DNA of 64,000 nt from Arthrinium phaeospermum. Taxonomy: Eukaryota > Ascomycota > Sordariomycetes > Amphisphaeriales > Apiosporaceae. The translations under genes and the position numbers were made by a program. Below, piece after piece: positions 44,397 to 55,151 of the stretch (positions within the stretch are counted from its first letter, which is position 1; each line of letters starts with the position of its first letter). The stretch covers positions 2,480,001 through 2,544,000 of the forward strand of contig QYRS01000011.1 in the NCBI GenBank assembly GCA_006503535.1, in the 5' to 3' direction. Below the pieces are notes generated by a model. The model saw only the letters and a list, made by a program, of their open reading frames with translations, did not search any database and had not been told where the DNA came from.

Positions 44397-45515
44397 TCAC
44401 CGTTGATTATCAATCTGATTCTCCACGTCACGAGTCAACACCACCTGTCCCGCAGACTGACCTTTGCCGCCGCCCCCCTTCCCCTTCTTGACAACGACCC
44501 TAGGCTCCTCCGCCTCGAGCACCGCCCGCACCTGCAACCCCGGCCACCGCTCCCGAAACAAGCGGGCCAGGTGCCGGATCCCCCACTCCTCGCACGTCCG
44601 GTGCCCCACACACCACCGCCATCCCTTTCCCCCGCGCGGCCGCCAGCCCGGGCTCCCGGACCGCGCCGGTCAGGTACAGCACCCCCCGGCCGTCCTCCAG
44701 GGACGGGGCTAGTCCCATGCCCGCCGCCAGCGCGGCGACCTGGTCCACCTCCTCCGGGTGAAAGGCGTTCATGATGGCGACGCATCTGATCTCGTGGTCC
44801 TTCTCACCACTCGCAGAAGCAACCTCTTTGTTGTCTGCTTCCTCTGCCTCATTGTCGTCGTCGAAGCCGAAGGCGCCCTCGAAAGACCCGAACTCGGCTT
44901 CCAGCTGCGCCCTCAGCGTAGCCCGGGTCCTAGCAGCGGTATCCAGCGGCCCCACGATCCCGATGGTCCGGTCGGGGTCGCCCTTGTAGCCCTGGATGAC
45001 GCCGGCATTATCTAAAACCATGCCAAGCCTGGCGGCGAGCGCGGCGTTGTTCCCGACCGTCAGCACCTCGTCGAACGCCTTGTGCGACGCGACGACAGTC
45101 GTGCCGCGGGGCACCCTCCTGCGGTCCAGCTCCCAGGGCGGTGGAGGAACGCCAGGGGCGTCGTCGTCGACCTGGGGGATAATGGCGAGGCCGCCGCTGC
45201 CGCTTCCGCCAGGGCGTCGTAGAAGCCCGGCGTCGGGGTGATGCTGAGGACCACGTGCGCAGGTCTGGCCGCGCCGGGATTAAAGAACCTCGATCGCGGG
45301 GTGTGGTAGTCGAACGCTACGTCGCCCTGCCGGACGGGCAGCAGCGACTGGAGGAAAGCGCGGACTTCTGCGATGGTGGGAGGAGGACCCCGGGCCAAGA
45401 GGAGCCGCTCCTGCGCGATCGGCAAGGTCGGCACTGCGCCGGAACTCTGTTGCATGATTAGGATTTTCGGCAGGTGTCGTAGGATCAACTTGATCGGACT
45501 AAGCGAATCAGGCAT
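44397..45515 (-). pseudogene. NIF3-like protein with two frame breaks
   Basis: The family (NGG1-interacting factor 3, DUF34 fold) is a metal-binding protein of uncertain enzymatic role. Three successive frames hold consistent family sequence: VLSITPTPGFYDALAEA in the first; IIPQVDDDAPGV, ASHKAFDEVLTVGNNAALAA, IQGYKGDPDRTIGIVGPL and GVLYLTG in the second; GHRTCEEWGIRHLARLFRER in the third. The first break lies in the GC-rich repeat at about 45188-45210 (one base short), the second at about 44605-44620 in a TG-rich stretch (two bases short, or one extra). The two together sum to one codon, so total length stays a multiple of three. No introns explain this. Start is the ATG at 45515; a second Met 20 codons on is also possible. 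Assembly error or decay. Confidence 0.6.
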
Positions 45516-47352
45516 CCGCTAGGCTCTATTTTCCCGGGGTATTGTTGGGCAAGAAGACGGTGTCTGGTCTCTTGGGTTCGGGTCTAAAAAGGAAATTGTC
45601 CCTTAGTCTATGACATCATGCCCAAGTGCTATGCGGGCTACTAGACATGTTTGATGGTATATCCTATTTCTCACATACCCGGACTAATTTCACGACACAG
45701 TTGCCCAAGCCTACTTTGCGGCTCGTCGTTTTGTTTTCAGGGGTTGCAAAACTGGGGGTAGTAACTTGGGCTCCCTTTGTATCGCGATCCGTGGAACATA
45801 AGCATTGGTGCTACCGCCATTTTGAACAACAAATACCATACAAAGGCTAATCCGGGGAAAGCACGTACTAGAAGCCGTTGGCTTTTCTAGAAGCGCATGC
45901 CAAGAAGCTCGACCCGCGGCGGCGGCAACGCCATGCGCCTTGCAACGCGTGATGTGGCTTGAACCACCGAGATTACTGTACATCGCCATTTCCCCATTCT
46001 CTGACTAGGTCCTGTTTACCGGGACGATATCAGCCTCGCGCATGCGCTGGAAACGTAGGTGGTCGATGATCTTAGTTATCAATCTCCCCTGTTGGCTCGA
46101 GCAGAATTTTAGGTAACAAAGTAGTCAAGATCGGGAAGGAACACAAGAAGCCCCACGGGCAGTCTTTCCAGAGTGGCCGTTCGGCTATTTTCGTTGCCAT
46201 AACTTCCCGATATGTGAGAAACATATACACAGCCAGAAGAGGCGTTACGTGGCGAGCCAAGCATAACCTCGGGCAACGAGACGTGGCAACGAGAGGGCGC
46301 TTACCAGTCGTCGTGGCATCAGGATTGACACGGCCACCACCGTTGTTTATTTCCGTTCATGCTAGTTGCGTGGAGTGACGAGTGCAATTCTACCTACTTG
46401 CCTAACGCCGAAGATGAAACCGGAGAGGCTTCCCCGACCTCGCCCTGGCGGACTCTGGTGTTGTGGGCGTGTTGCGTTAGCCCGATGCTTAAATATCTTA
46501 GTTGCACGTTGCTCGATCCGTTCGTCTGGTTCCTGTTACTAAGATTAGTTCCATGCATTTTGAGATTGATCATGGTTTGAAGTACCTTTCTGGCCTTCTT
46601 TGGGCTGCAGGGCTTAGACTGGCGTAGAAGCAGGCGGGTTACGAATGTGCAAATCTACATCTCAAGCGTCAGAGAAACACAAGACACTGCTCGCCCAGCA
46701 TAGCTACCTCTGAGCATCAGTGCTCCCCAGCATGAACCTCAATGGATGTAAAGCTGAACCGGGCAGAGAGACCTCGGTTCAAGATCAACAGGTACAAACA
46801 ACAACTAGTAGTTTCTTCGTCCAAACTATAAATAGCCACCACCAGGTCGCCCTGTGGCTCAGACCTCAGCAGTTGCCGAAAGCCGTTAGAAGGAATCAGA
46901 CTACTGCAGGCCAGGGTAGATGCCGTTGAACCCAAAACGCCTCGACGCCCGCGACCATCAGTAAGGGCTGCTCGCGATTCTGACTCCACGGCCTCACAAC
47001 TCGGACGGATGGGCGGGCTCCCGTGCCTGCGCTCCAGCAGCACAGGATGCTCTGCCCAAACCTTTGTCGGCCCTTGCCACGGCTACGCGGAACCGCATCT
47101 TGCAATTCGCGAATGCGAGCTGCCGAGGAACCCCCTATAATAAGACATGGCGTTATCCCCGTTCTTTGCTGATCTTTTCCATCCCATCTCCAGGCTTGGC
47201 ATTGCTTGTTTCTGCCACCCATCTCATCTCGAGAAGACTACTACACTCGCTCTCTCGTTCTCTCTTTTACTGTCTTCTAGATTTGGTATTTCCCTACGGG
47301 TGGCCGGGGAATCAGACACAGCAACAAGCATACTGGCAGCAAGACTGCAAGA
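45516..47352. other. divergent intergenic region between NIF3-like and multicopper oxidase genes
   Basis: 1837 nt without a recognised gene. A TATA-like word (ctataataag) near 47136 lies about 215 nt before the oxidase start. Otherwise nothing definite. Confidence 0.45.
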
Positions 47353-49453
47353 ATGGGCGCCAACACCAGCAAAGGCGCACCGGCCTTGCCCAGCTTTCAG
47401 AGCCCAATCAACCTTGCCGGGAGTGACTGTAAGTGCTCCGTGACCTTTCTTCGGTATAGAAACGCTCCTAACAGCCGACAGCTCTTTCACTGTTGGGCAC
47501 GCAATTCGCGCCCCAGTTCCCCTCATTTCTGACCAACAACCCCCTGCCCAACGGATTCCCGTGGGGATCACTGTAAGACATGAGTTTCCTAGACAATATC
47601 CCACGTGATACTAACCTGCTGCAGCACCTCGCAAAATGCCAACCCGTACCAGCAGATGCCGGACACGGGGGTGACGCGGTCCTACGCCTGGACCCTCACC
47701 AAGCAGAACGCGGCGCCGGACGGGGTGGAGGTGCCGCTGATCCTGGTCAACGGGCAGTACCCGGGCCCGGTGGTGGAGGCCAACTGGGGCGACTGGATCC
47801 AGGTGACGGTGACCAACAACATGACGGACGAGCAGCCGGCCGCCATCCACTGGCACGGCCTGCTCCAGAAGCAGACGCCCTGGATGGACGGCGTGCCGGG
47901 CGTGTCGCAGTGCCCCATCGCTATCGGGTCCTCCTTCACCTACAAGTTCCGGGCCGACCTGTACGGCACCAGCTGGTACCACTCCCACATCGAGTCGCAG
48001 TACGCCTCGGGCAGCTTCGGCCCCATCGTCATCCACGGGCCCGACGAGAAGACGCAGTACGACGTCGACGTCGGGCCCATCATGGTCAACGAGTACTACC
48101 ACGAGTGGTGGGAGGACGTGCTGGCCGGCTTCCTGGCCAAGGACCCCGTCATCACCCGCTCCGACAACAACCTCATCAACGGCAAGAACAGCTACATGGG
48201 CAACAACGCGCCCCTCGCCTCGTTTAATTTTACGTCGGGCAAGACGATGCGCCTGCGCTTCATCAACCCCTCGGCCTCGGCCGTCGAGAAGATTTCGATT
48301 GACGGCCACACCATGACCGTCATCGCCAACGACTTTGTCCCGCTGCAGCCCTACGACACCACCGTCGTCACCCTCGCCCCCGGACAGCGCACCGACGTCC
48401 TCGTAAAGGGCACGGGCAGCCCCAACAGCGCCGTCTGGCTGCGGGCCTTCAAGCCGCCCAACTGCTCCATCTCCAAGGAGAACTCGACGCTGGCCCTGGC
48501 CGCCATCTTTTACCAAAACGCCGACCGCAAGGTGGCGCCCGCCTCGCAGCCCCAGGCCAACGCCTACGACACCTACTGCGGCAACGACCCCCTCTCCAAG
48601 ACGGTCCCGCTCTACCCCCTCGCGCCCGGCGAGCCCAGCGTGACCGAGGTGGTGCCCATCCAGCTCCTCAGCAACGGCTCCTCCGATCTCTGGTACCAGG
48701 CCGGCCGCACCATGGTCGTCGACTACAACGACCCCATCCTGCTCGACGTCAAGCAGGGAGATCTCAACTTCCCGCCCATCCGCAACGTGCACGACTACGG
48801 CACCAACAAGTCCCTGCGCTTCGTCTTCGAGAACCCGGGCCAGCTGCCCCACCCCATCCACCTGCACGGCCACAACTTCTTCGTCCTGCAGGAGGGCGCC
48901 TGCACCGCCGCCCAGGTCGGCAACGGCACCGACCAGTCGGGCGTCATCCACAAGCCCACCCGCCGCAGCGGGCCCGTCAGCCGCATCGAGCGCCGCAACT
49001 TGTGGCCCAGCTGGCTGTGGCCCTTCAACCCCCCGTCGTCCGGCAGCAGCGGCACCCCCAGCTCCGCGACCGTCACGGGCCCCTGCTGGGACGGCACCAT
49101 CGTCAACCCCCAGAACCCCCAGCGCCGCGATGTCCAGATGCTGCTCCCCGGCCACTACATCGTTCTTCAGTGGAACCAGGACAACCCAGGCACCTGGCCC
49201 CTTCACTGTAAGTTCCTCCGCTCTCCGCCCGGCTGCATGTACTTAGATCTCCCTGAACAAACACATTGCTGACCCTCCACTACAGGCCACATCGCCTGGC
49301 ACGCCTCGGCCGGCTTCGTCTGGATGATCCTCGAGAACCCCGCCGCCGTCCAGAAGGACATGCAGATCCCCGGCGTCGTCGCCCAGACCTGCCCCAGCTG
49401 GGACAAGTGGACCTCCATCCCCGGCGACGTTGTTCGTAAGTTTGGCCCTTTGC

Positions 49454-49493
<40 letters not shown>

Positions 49494-49588
49494 TTCGATA
49501 CACCTGGCTGCATAAGTAGGAAAATATGCATACTGACCTCATATAATAATCTTTAGCTCAAACGGCCAGCGGCCTGAGGGTGGTTTGA
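47353..49588 (+). CDS. multicopper oxidase (laccase-like), one probable frame break
   Basis: Exons 47353-47428, 47483-47572, 47625-49207, 49286-49435 and 49557-49588; about 643 residues. All four copper signatures are present: HWHG (about 130), WYHSH (about 172), HPIHLHGH (about 464) and HCHIAWH (about 583). The residue ten positions after the HCH cysteine is Phe, the axial position associated with high-potential laccases. N-glycosylation sites (NFT, NCS, NGS) suggest an extracytoplasmic protein, but the first ATG gives MGANTSKG with no signal peptide, so an upstream exon may be missing. Exon 2 carries family-like sequence in two frames (GTQFAP, then FLTNNPLPNGFPW); the change falls at the CCC run 47520-47522, where a missing base would fit. 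It oxidises phenol-type substrates with reduction of O2 to water. Confidence 0.75.
49436..49556 (+). other. last intron of multicopper oxidase, with poly-C
   Basis: 121-nt intron from gtaagt to ctttag; splicing adds the short terminal peptide PQTASGLRVV. It contains the homopolymer listed separately. Confidence 0.6.
49455..49491 (+). repeat. poly-C tract (37 C)
   Basis: An uninterrupted run of 37 C inside an intron, by far the longest homopolymer in the window. Length is probably unstable and may be misassembled. Confidence 0.85.
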
Positions 49589-49934
49589 ACGACCAAAAAA
49601 CGCGCATTGGATAGCGGCACCATCAAATCATTTCCCAATATCCATGACTGACATGCAAAACAAATCATGAAGCAATTGAATTAGAAGGCGCGGGGAAAGG
49701 AGGGGCGAGTATATGATAGAGGGGGGACTTCACCTCATGTATAGAACCGTAATAATACCAAACTTTTTGTACTTAGAACCTGATGTTGCTCATCGCTGCG
49801 TGTCGCTGTGTTGGTAATGTACGGAATGCTTCACCGACATGGTCGCCAAGCCATCCGCCATTCCATTCGAGATCACTGCCTTTGAATAATCATTCATTCA
49901 AAACCTGGCTATGGCAATATCATACACCCTCACT
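49589..49934. other. convergent spacer before Rok1
   Basis: 346 nt between two convergent 3' ends; nothing definite seen. Confidence 0.4.
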
Positions 49935-52019
49935 TCAATCAAGCCCACCCCACTCGCTCTCCTGGCCCTCACTCTCATGCCCGTTATCCTCATTCGCCTT
50001 GCCGCCGTTGCGCCGGCTGCCCGCGATAGCCCCGCGCTTGTTGTTCTCCCGCCTCCGTTCCCAGGCGCTCTTGCTCGTGATCTGCGCCTTGGCCCCGCGC
50101 CGCGACTCCACGCCGCCCTTCTTGAGCTTCTGCTTGTCCTCCTTCTTCACCTTGGGCAGCGCGTCCATCAGCCACTTGGGCACCGCGTCGGGGTTGCCGT
50201 CCTTGCCCGCCTGCTTCTCCGATAGCGTGATGACGTTCGCGATGCTCTTCAGGAATGGGATGTCCTCCTTGGTATACATGGTCACGGCGTCTCCAGCTCC
50301 GCCAGCGCGGGCAGTACGGCCGACACGGTGCACGTAGCCCGCCACGCTAGTCGGGATATCGTAGTTGATCACGCCGTTGACGCCGCGGAAGTCGATACCG
50401 CGCATCAGCAGATCGGTGGTGATGAGGACCCAGATCTCGCCCGCCCGGAACCGAGCAATGATCTTGCTGCGCGCCGTCTCGGACATGGACGAGTGAAGTG
50501 CGGCCACCCGCGTGGAGCCACCGGCCTCGACCGGGAACTCGAACTTCAGCTCGTCGTGGAGAGATGTAGCGCGGTCGATCGTCTGTACGAAAACAAGGAA
50601 CGGCAGGTTCATGTCTGGTAACGCCCCGTTGGTGCCGGTAGGGTGCAGCAGCTGGCGCATGGTGTAGAGCTTGCCCCGTTCGTTGTCACCCGTGTAGATG
50701 AGACGGTGCTTGATGTTCTTGACCGCGGTATCCTTCAGACCCACGACAAGTCGCACCAAAGGAGATGTTGTCGCATCGTCCTGTTGCCTCTTCTCGAGCT
50801 CCTGCACCAACAAGGTCTCGATATTCGAGCCCATCGTGGCCGAGAAGCACATGAGCTGCAAAGACTGGCTGGTGCAAGCAGCCAGAATCCCCTGGGTCTG
50901 CTCCCTGAAGAGTTCGTCCAGCAGCACATCGCCCTCGTCGAGAATCAGCGTCCTCACCGTCGGCAGTAGTTTCTTGGTCTTTTCACGATTCAAGAAGTTG
51001 AGGAGCATCATGGGGGTGGTAACAAGGATGTCGGCCCTGGTCACAGCCTGGGACACTTTGCTCTCGTCTTCGCTCGCCTCGTCCTCCTCCTTGTCTTCTT
51101 CATCTTCGCTCTCATTGTCGGATTCCTGCTCAACTTCAATGTCCGACGCTTCGGCGGCAACGCGCATGCCTTTCTTGAATAGCACAATCTTCACGCCGGT
51201 GCCGGCGGCCAGCTTCTGGCCCTCGTTGGTAATCTGGTGAGCGAGCTCGCGGGTGGGCGCGAGAACAATGGCGTCGAGGGACTGCTTGTGTCCTTTCTCT
51301 TGAGACTTTTGCCGTTGGCTGAGTATCCGGTTGATGGTGGGGATCAGGAAAGACAGGGTCTTGCCGCTGCCGGTTGGGGCGACAGCAAGGAAGTTGACAT
51401 GGTCGGCGTCGTGGAGGGTGTCGGTGACGGCGGATTTGGGGTTCAGCAGAAGGGGCAGACTGCCCATCTGCACTTCGGTCGGCAGCCGGTAGCCGTGCTC
51501 TGCGAGATTGGCGACCAGTCTCGCTGACACATTGTAGACTCCCTTGAGCTCGTTGAACGAGGTGAGCGGCCGTGGGTAGAGCTGCTGCTGCTTTCCGTCT
51601 GCCGCCTTGACCTCGACCTTCTGCTTCTTGTCCTTCTTCTTCGACTTCTTGACCTTGGACTTCTTCTCCTCCTGGCTCGACAGGATCGTGAACTTCAGCT
51701 TGTGGCCTTTCAGTATCTGGTAGATCTCGTCGTGGCTCATGGGAGGGGCGGCGTCCGTTGCTTGCTTCTTCGCAGGCTTCTCCTCGTCGTCGGCCGGGGC
51801 CGGGGCGGGTTTGCTCGTTTCCTTGGGCGCGAAGAAGTCGACATCGTCGGCGGCGGCGCTGGCGGCCTGGGTGAGGGCCTCGTCGGCTTTGCGCTTGGTG
51901 CCTCGCACGGTGAAGTCTGTGTAGAGCTGGGGGTTGGCGGGCTTGGTAGGCGGGGCCAGCGATTTCTCGGGTTTCGCCGACTTTTTCGTCCCGCGGGACA
52001 GCACTTTCAAGAGATCCAT
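49935..52019 (-). CDS. rok1: ATP-dependent RNA helicase Rok1 (DEAD-box)
   Basis: Intronless, 694 residues. The ATG giving MDLLKVLSRGTKK is used; the frame continues upstream only to a TTG. The order is that of Rok1: N-terminal DFFAPKE and basic SKVKKSKKKDKK region, then FNELKGVYNVSARLVANL, Q-motif region LPTEVQMGSLPLLL, Walker A APTGSGKT, Ia PTRELAHQ, SAT as CFSATM, VFVQTIDRA, TDLLMRGIDFRGV and the YVHRVGRTARAG motif VI. Motif II reads DEGD rather than the canonical DEAD. An acidic insert (ESDNESEDEEDKEEDEASED) separates motif Ia from motif Ib. Rok1 is a nucleolar helicase needed for 18S rRNA processing and 40S assembly. The tail is Lys/Arg-rich, as in the family. Confidence 0.93.
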   Translation of the reverse strand: MDLLKVLSRGTKKSAKPEKSLAPPTKPANPQLYTDFTVRGTKRKADEALTQAASAAADDVDFFAPKETSKPAPAPADDEEKPAKKQATDAAPPMSHDEIYQILKGHKLKFTILSSQEEKKSKVKKSKKKDKKQKVEVKAADGKQQQLYPRPLTSFNELKGVYNVSARLVANLAEHGYRLPTEVQMGSLPLLLNPKSAVTDTLHDADHVNFLAVAPTGSGKTLSFLIPTINRILSQRQKSQEKGHKQSLDAIVLAPTRELAHQITNEGQKLAAGTGVKIVLFKKGMRVAAEASDIEVEQESDNESEDEEDKEEDEASEDESKVSQAVTRADILVTTPMMLLNFLNREKTKKLLPTVRTLILDEGDVLLDELFREQTQGILAACTSQSLQLMCFSATMGSNIETLLVQELEKRQQDDATTSPLVRLVVGLKDTAVKNIKHRLIYTGDNERGKLYTMRQLLHPTGTNGALPDMNLPFLVFVQTIDRATSLHDELKFEFPVEAGGSTRVAALHSSMSETARSKIIARFRAGEIWVLITTDLLMRGIDFRGVNGVINYDIPTSVAGYVHRVGRTARAGGAGDAVTMYTKEDIPFLKSIANVITLSEKQAGKDGNPDAVPKWLMDALPKVKKEDKQKLKKGGVESRRGAKAQITSKSAWERRRENNKRGAIAGSRRNGGKANEDNGHESEGQESEWGGLD

Positions 52020-53913
52020 GGCGGGTTCGCTGGTTGTTGTCAAGATTGCGCGATCTTTCTTGGAAGAGGTCTCTACTGTCGAGTCGCAATCGCTTTCTCC
52101 GGGTAGGCTGCTGCTGCTCAATTGGAAATTCGATGCGCTGCAATGGGCTGCTAAGGTTGCTGGGCGCTAAAACTTTTGGGCGGTGAGAGGTTCTGCCAGT
52201 CCAGCGCATGCGACTTCCGCAGCTCAGTGGTCCCCACCCACTAAACTTCTGGGATTCCCGATCGAGCGGGGCAAGCTCCGAGCCGCCTGCCGCCTGGAGA
52301 CAACCCCATTCTGTCGAACGCATCCGGCTCCTGCCTCGCAATTGAAGCTGAGTCGATGCGAGAAAACGACAAAAAGTATTCGCTTGAACGTCTGCTCTGA
52401 GTATATCTGGAAATCTTGAGTTGGGTGTATTCCAACGATGCGGGGATTAAGTTATTATGATTTCCATTGCTAAGGTAAGTACTTAATTACCCCTTTTCTG
52501 ACTAAATCCGCTTGAGCTATGTAAGTCAAATTGTTGCATCACGGCTTTTACGCGCCTTCATGCAAGTTGCACTGGTATATACAATTTTCCGGAAGATTTT
52601 CTGCACAGTCTCTTCGTTGATGACCAATGAAATTGCCAGTTACTTCGTTGCAAGGAGATGTCGACATTTCCCCATCCAATGCCGGTCTTCTTCCCGGCGT
52701 AGCGGACCGAACGTCTCAAGTTGCGCCTGGCTATTTGACCGTCCTCGTCTTCACTGTGCATGCCAGTGGCGTAGTAGAGCATATGATCATGGTTCTCTTC
52801 CATGATGGGACACGGTTTGGCAAAACGAAGAATCAGCCATGACATTCTCTCTTCCTTGCGGTATCCGACATAGCAAGCTGAGTGTTGCAAGCTTGGTTCC
52901 ATCTGCTTGTGATTGGGGAAGTAAAATAAGCGTCCAACACACAAAGTAGGATATCAGACAGCAAGCGCTGTGCTTGAAAACAGTGAGCAACTAAGCCATA
53001 TGTAAGCAAATTCGGTACCTCAAGTTGGTTGCTTGTTCATCCGGGCTTATATGTAGGCCGTTTTGTTCGACAACATCTGTTCACTGGGCTCCTCCTACTG
53101 GTGATCAGCATGAATAATCTGGACAGCCACCATTTACCATTGCTCGGCAGTGCATCACGCCAGACCTTCGTATCTGGTATGCCCTTATTTTGGCCAAGAC
53201 CGTTGTTGGTCTTCATCATGTAAGGCGATATCGGGATCGGCAATGTGACGAGCATCCAGGTCACTCCGAAGCTCGGTTCTGGTACCGGAGAGACTACTAC
53301 ATCTGGGAGCGTCACTTTAGCCTTCATTGTTGCGATTTCGGATGGACTACTAAAAGCGTACACTCCTCTCTCCTCTGTTTCCGGGACTAAGATGCTGCAC
53401 CGACCGAGCTCTCCGATTCTCACATCATCTGCCGAGGACTAGTATGTCACGATTAAACTTGAACTCGCAGTGGTGAGAGCAATCTCTCATCGGATGTGCG
53501 GGTGTTGGCCCGTCCAAAATCGACCTGACAATTCCAGTGGCATCTTGGTTTTTATGGCCACCAAGCAGCCGAAGATGCAGAGATAGAAGGCTTCAGAAGA
53601 CTGGGTTCCCTGTAGTGATGCATCATTCGGAAACCACAGTGGCGGCTTGCTTGTTCGTAACACGGGTGTTATCATGTGTAGGCCTCTCTTGTTTCTATTA
53701 CATTTCCGAGCAAGAGCCTGTTACTAAGGAAACGCTTAAGACGTGAGCAGGTGGTCATATTACTGCTAGCTATAGTAGAGTCATTATCTTGTAAACACGC
53801 AATGAGTAGACAGTGAAGGGAAGGTAACCCAGCAAGCACTTCTTTTTTCGAACCTGAAGTACTTTCTTGCGTTGCATTCAATTCTATAGCTGCACCTGAG
53901 CTTATCCTCCATG

Positions 53914-53925
53914 CTTAAATAAGTC
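53914..53925 (+). promoter_or_regulatory. TATA-like box upstream of 2EXR copy 1
   Basis: cttaaataagtc about 390 nt before the ATG. A matching word (gcataaataggtc, 55776) stands about 350 nt before the ATG of copy 2, followed in both by a CT-rich leader. Confidence 0.4.
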
Positions 53926-54245
53926 AGAGCTCCTCTGCTCCTCTCTCACCTTCATTCTTTCTTCTCTTCAACTGCTTCTCAGCAAGGAGTTTCTACCCTC
54001 TACCAACCACCTTCCCCAACCAGAAGCCTTCCCATCTGTAGTCACTGTTCTGCTTCTACTTAACCTGGCTGCGCCCTAGGAAGTACTTTTAGTACTGCCA
54101 ACTTTGCTTTCGCTTCTCTGGTTTGGCTGCTTTCATCCTCAGTTACCTACATTTGATTTCGTTCAAGACCGTGTCAGTCTTGAAACCATTTCGCCCAGCA
54201 AATCCACACACTGAGATCCTTGCTTTCGCCATTGATCTAGGCAAG

Positions 54246-54305
54246 GTAAAGCACCTGATCTTTCGTATCACTCATTGGAAGCACTCAGCTAACCAGATCT
54301 ACCAG
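54246..54305 (+). other. 5' UTR intron ending at the start codon, copy 1
   Basis: 60-nt intron gtaaagc...gctaaccagatctaccag placed directly before the ATG. Copy 2 has the same arrangement (56073-56126), which supports it. Confidence 0.55.
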
Positions 54306-55151
54306 ATGGCCTCAGACCTGGTTTCCAGCATGCAGAACCAACTCGTCATCAGCCCGCGCAAGATCGAAGCGCCCACCGAGTTTCGTCCTTTCATGCGTCT
54401 CCCAATCGAGCTGCGCACCCAGATCTGGGAAGAACTAATCCCAGAGACTCACGATCGAATTATCTGGGTGCGCGAGCCGGGCTGGCTCAAGGTCGACCCT
54501 AAGCGCTTCACGTCCGTCCTCCTGCACGTCTCGCCCGAGAGCCGTACGATCTACTTGGCTCGTTTCCCCATGGCCTTAACCGTCCGCATTCGAGTGATGT
54601 CATGCCTCCCGGACGCAATCAACCCCCTGTCGACAAACTGGTACGAGAAAGGCGTGGTCTTCATTAACCCCAAACACGACATCCTGGCTATCGGCCAACC
54701 TTGGCAGGAAGTGAGTTCCCGCAACTGTAGCAGCTCAGTCACAGGAGAGTACTGTCGCGAGAACCCGTACTTGGGCGACGATTTCGCGCTCTTGGCACAG
54801 CAGCTCCGCCGACAGGAGCCCCGCGATCGGATCCGAAAGGTTATCGAGTTCCCGCTCCCCATGCCCGACAACCCGGGTACTTGGGATGTCGACAGATCGG
54901 AGGAGTTGGACCCCTATGATTACGAGGAGAGCTTAGAGGACGGAAACCAAGAGGGTGACAATGGCAGCGATGCTGACGACGATGGCTACCCCACCGAGAA
55001 CTGGGACTTTAACGGCGTTACCAAGCGGCGCGAGTTCACCGATACTTTGGACGACGAAGAGATGTGGGAGTTTCATCATGACATGGAACAGCTGAGCGGC
55101 AGTGAGCTGCTCCAGAAGTGGAACAGCGACATCATTGACATTGATGGTTAG
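54306..55151 (+). CDS. 2EXR-domain protein, copy 1
   Basis: 281 residues from the ATG at 54306; the open frame extends upstream through an ATG-less leader and the probable 5' UTR intron. The 2EXR signature is FMRLPIELRTQIWEELIPE, then RIIWVREPGW, LLHVSPESRTIYLARFPMAL and GVVFINPKHDILAIG. The second half is acidic (GDNGSDADDDG) and contains the shared WDFNGVTKR and LLQKWNSDI. 2EXR proteins are expanded in plant-associated and soil ascomycetes; function unknown. A probable 3' UTR intron (55162-55227) follows the stop. Confidence 0.75.
   Translation: MASDLVSSMQNQLVISPRKIEAPTEFRPFMRLPIELRTQIWEELIPETHDRIIWVREPGWLKVDPKRFTSVLLHVSPESRTIYLARFPMALTVRIRVMSCLPDAINPLSTNWYEKGVVFINPKHDILAIGQPWQEVSSRNCSSSVTGEYCRENPYLGDDFALLAQQLRRQEPRDRIRKVIEFPLPMPDNPGTWDVDRSEELDPYDYEESLEDGNQEGDNGSDADDDGYPTENWDFNGVTKRREFTDTLDDEEMWEFHHDMEQLSGSELLQKWNSDIIDIDG

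Larger units (their letters stand above)
52020..54305. other. gene-poor region between Rok1 and the 2EXR array
   Basis: 2286 nt. Short open frames on both strands with no recognised family. A TTAAATA-like box at 53915 and the CT-rich stretch near 53930-54010 belong to the leader of the 2EXR gene. Confidence 0.5.

Noticed and set aside
47611..49206. 531-residue open frame on the minus strand, antisense to the multicopper oxidase
   Set aside because: It mirrors a GC-rich conserved exon on the opposite strand, has a skewed Gly/Val/Asp/Leu composition and no recognised domain; the plus strand has all copper-binding motifs.
52020..54305. A transposable element remnant in the gene-poor region
   Set aside because: No terminal repeats, transposase or reverse-transcriptase motifs were found by eye.
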